From positions 57,555,186 through 57,619,185 of the forward strand of contig OX392529.1 in NCBI GenBank assembly GCA_947623455.1: a stretch of 64,000 nucleotides of DNA. The letters run 5' to 3'. This DNA is from Mimachlamys varia (Eukaryota > Mollusca > Bivalvia > Pectinida > Pectinidae). The notes beneath the pieces are model-generated. The model ran no database searches and was not told the origin of the DNA. It was given only the letters and a program-made list of their open reading frames with translations. The translations under genes were made by a program, and so were the position numbers. Shown here one piece after another: positions 35,801-38,800 of this stretch (positions are counted from its first letter, which is position 1; every line of letters starts with the position of its first letter).

Positions 35801-38800
35801 TTTTTGGTTTGGACTTTTGACAGTCATGATAAATCATTATTATTGTTACTTTTTGTCGTTCAGTTAATTCAGCATGTACCAATAACGGAATGTGTGAGGT
35901 GTTCTGTCTGCCTACCCTAACGGGGAAAACGTGCGCATGTCAGGAAGGAGTTTACTTACAGTCGGACAGACGATCATGTGGAGCGAGTGAGTACTTTTAA
36001 GTTTTGTAATAACAGAACCGTATGGAAATGGTTGCTAAGCAACAAAACTCCCACAATGATTCATTAATAGTCCTCGCAATAATTCATGCTGCCCAGAGCT
36101 GTAGGCTAGTGACATTTCGTCCGATTGGTTTTCAAATTTTGAAAATCCTGAGGCATAAACATTGATACCCAGATAAGTAGTATAGAGAAATTCCTTCACG
36201 GTAATTAGTCCCCCACCGGAATCCGGGGGGGGACTATAGGTTTGCGTTGTGTCCGTCCGTCCGTCCGTCCTTCCGCACACTATTTGTCCGGGCTCTATCT
36301 CCCATACTATAAGACACTGGAACTTCATACTAAGTGTGTGGGTTCCCTGTGGGAAGGCGGTGTGTCGCATACAAAAACCGGGTCACTGTGACCTATATTT
36401 TGACCTCTGACCTACATTAAAGAAAAAGCTTGTCCGGGCTCTATCTCCTACACTATAAAGCACTAGAACTTAATACTTAGTAGTATTGTTCCTTGTGGGA
36501 AGGCGGTGTGTCGCGTACAAAAACCGGGTCACAGTGACCTATATTTTGACCTCTGACCTACATTAAAGAAAAAGCTTGTCCGGGCTCTATCTCCTACACT
36601 ATAAAGCACTAGAACTTAATACTTAGTAGTATTGTTCCTTGTGGGAAGGCGGTGTGTCGCGTACAAAAACCGGGTCACAGTGACCTATATTTTGACCTCT
36701 GACCTACATTAAAGAAAAAGCTTGTCCGGGCTCTATCTCCTACACTATAAAGGACTAGAACTTAATACTTGGTAGTATGGTTCCCCGTGGGAAGGCGGTG
36801 TGTCGCGTACCAAAACCGGGTCACTGTGACCTATATTTTGACCTCTGACCTACATTAAAGAAAGAAAAATTTGTCCAGGTTCTATCTCCTACACTATTAA
36901 GGATTAGAACTTTATACTTGGTAGTATAGTTCTCTGTGGGAAGGCGGTGTGTCGCGTACCAAAACAGGGTCACTGTGACCTTTATTTTGCTATATTTTGA
37001 CCTCTGACCTACATTAAAGTAAAAGTTTGTCCGGGCTCTATCTCCTACACTATCAAGGATTATAACTTTGTACTTGGTAGTATAGTTCCCTATGGGAAGG
37101 CGGTGTGTCGCGTAACAAAACCGGGTCACAGTGACCTATATTTTGACCTCTGACCTACGTTACACAAATACCTTGTCCGGGCTCTATCTCCTACACTATA
37201 AAGCACTAGAACTTAATACTTGGTAGTATGGTTCCCCGTGGGAAGACGGTGTGTCGTGTACCAAAACTGGGTCACTGTGACATTTATTTCGACAGTTATT
37301 CAAGCTATGCACAACACAAGCAAAGTTACATAAGTGTACAAACATTCTTGTTGTTGGAGATTTCAACATGGACTTCGCAAAGATGGACAGCCTTCAAAAA
37401 TCTTGTAAACTTCACCAACAACTGACCACGCCTACCCATTGCCTTGGAGGAATTCTTGACTTGGTCTTCTCATCCAAATTATTCCCAGTGACAAACAAAC
37501 CTGTGTTCTTCTCAGATCACCATTTAATCAATATACAGTACTGTTGAATTCAATGTAAGCATAACAAACAACATCTTGTTATTATTATTACAATTTCATG
37601 TCTATTGCAGTAAAACCTGTCTATAAAGGATACCCAATAGAAAAACTAAAGGTGTCCTTCATAGACTTGTGTCCTTTATATAGAGATCATTTATAGAGTA
37701 TACCTACAGTGTACATATATTTAGTGAGAATGGGATGGTTCCTGTATAGAAGCGGGTCTCTGTAAACTACATCTTCACCTTTCAATACATTGAAGAAAAT
37801 ACATGACCTTATTGCATCTCGAGATTCACACTCATTGCTGTTGGATCTCGAGATAACAACCTGGTGGGGGACTGTAATTCGTTGAATTATCTTGTTTTAA
37901 ATTAACCACAACCCCAAAAACTGAGGGTTTTCGCCAAAGAAAACCCTTAAGAGGAATTTCCCAACCCTACACCCTTGAACAAAGGTTCTAGTATCTAGCT
38001 CAGAAACTAGTTAATGCTTTTGGACTGGCTATCGGTGTGGTAACATCACCTTTTAGCGCTGAAACCTTGGTCTTAGCTTATTAAGCGATCACCTTCTGTC
38101 CTGTTATGATAGCAAACGTATTCCCCGGCCTTCTATGTTGAACAAAAACCAAACTGTGCGATATCTATGATAGCAAACTGTGCGATATCTGTGATAGCAA
38201 ACTGTGCAATATCTGTGATAGCAAACTGTGCGATATCTGTGATAGCAAACTGTGCGATATCTATGATAGCAAACTGTGCGATATCTGTGATAGCAAACTG
38301 TGCGATATCTATGATAGCAAACTGTGCGATATCTGTGATAGCAAACTGTGCGATATCTATGATAGCAAACTATGCGATGTCTATGATAGCAAACTGTGCG
38401 ATATCTATGATAGCAAACTATGCGATGTCTATGATAGCAAACTGTGCGATATCTATGATAGCAAACTATGCGATGTCTATGATAGCAAACTGTGCGATAT
38501 CTGTGATAGCAAACTGTGCGATATCTATGATAGCAAACTGTGCGATATCTATGATAGCAAACTGTGCGATATCTATGATAGCAAACTGTGCGATATCTAT
38601 GATAGCAAACTGTGCGATATCTGTGATAGCAAACTGTGCGATATCTGTGATAGCAAACTGTGCGATATCTGTGATAGCAAACTTGCATTCAATGCAAGAA
38701 AGTAAGGTTTACACGTTTAAGAACTGATGTTTTCTAAAATCAAACCATAATAACGCTATTGGCGGATCAGAACATACATACGATCTCGTTTATATGGAAA

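Noticed and set aside
36035..37129. Minus-strand frames of 102-111 codons
   Set aside because: Lie in the 146-bp tandem repeat and its flank, with repeat-derived peptide.
38104..38727. 194- and 186-codon frames
   Set aside because: Translations of a 24-bp minisatellite on both strands.
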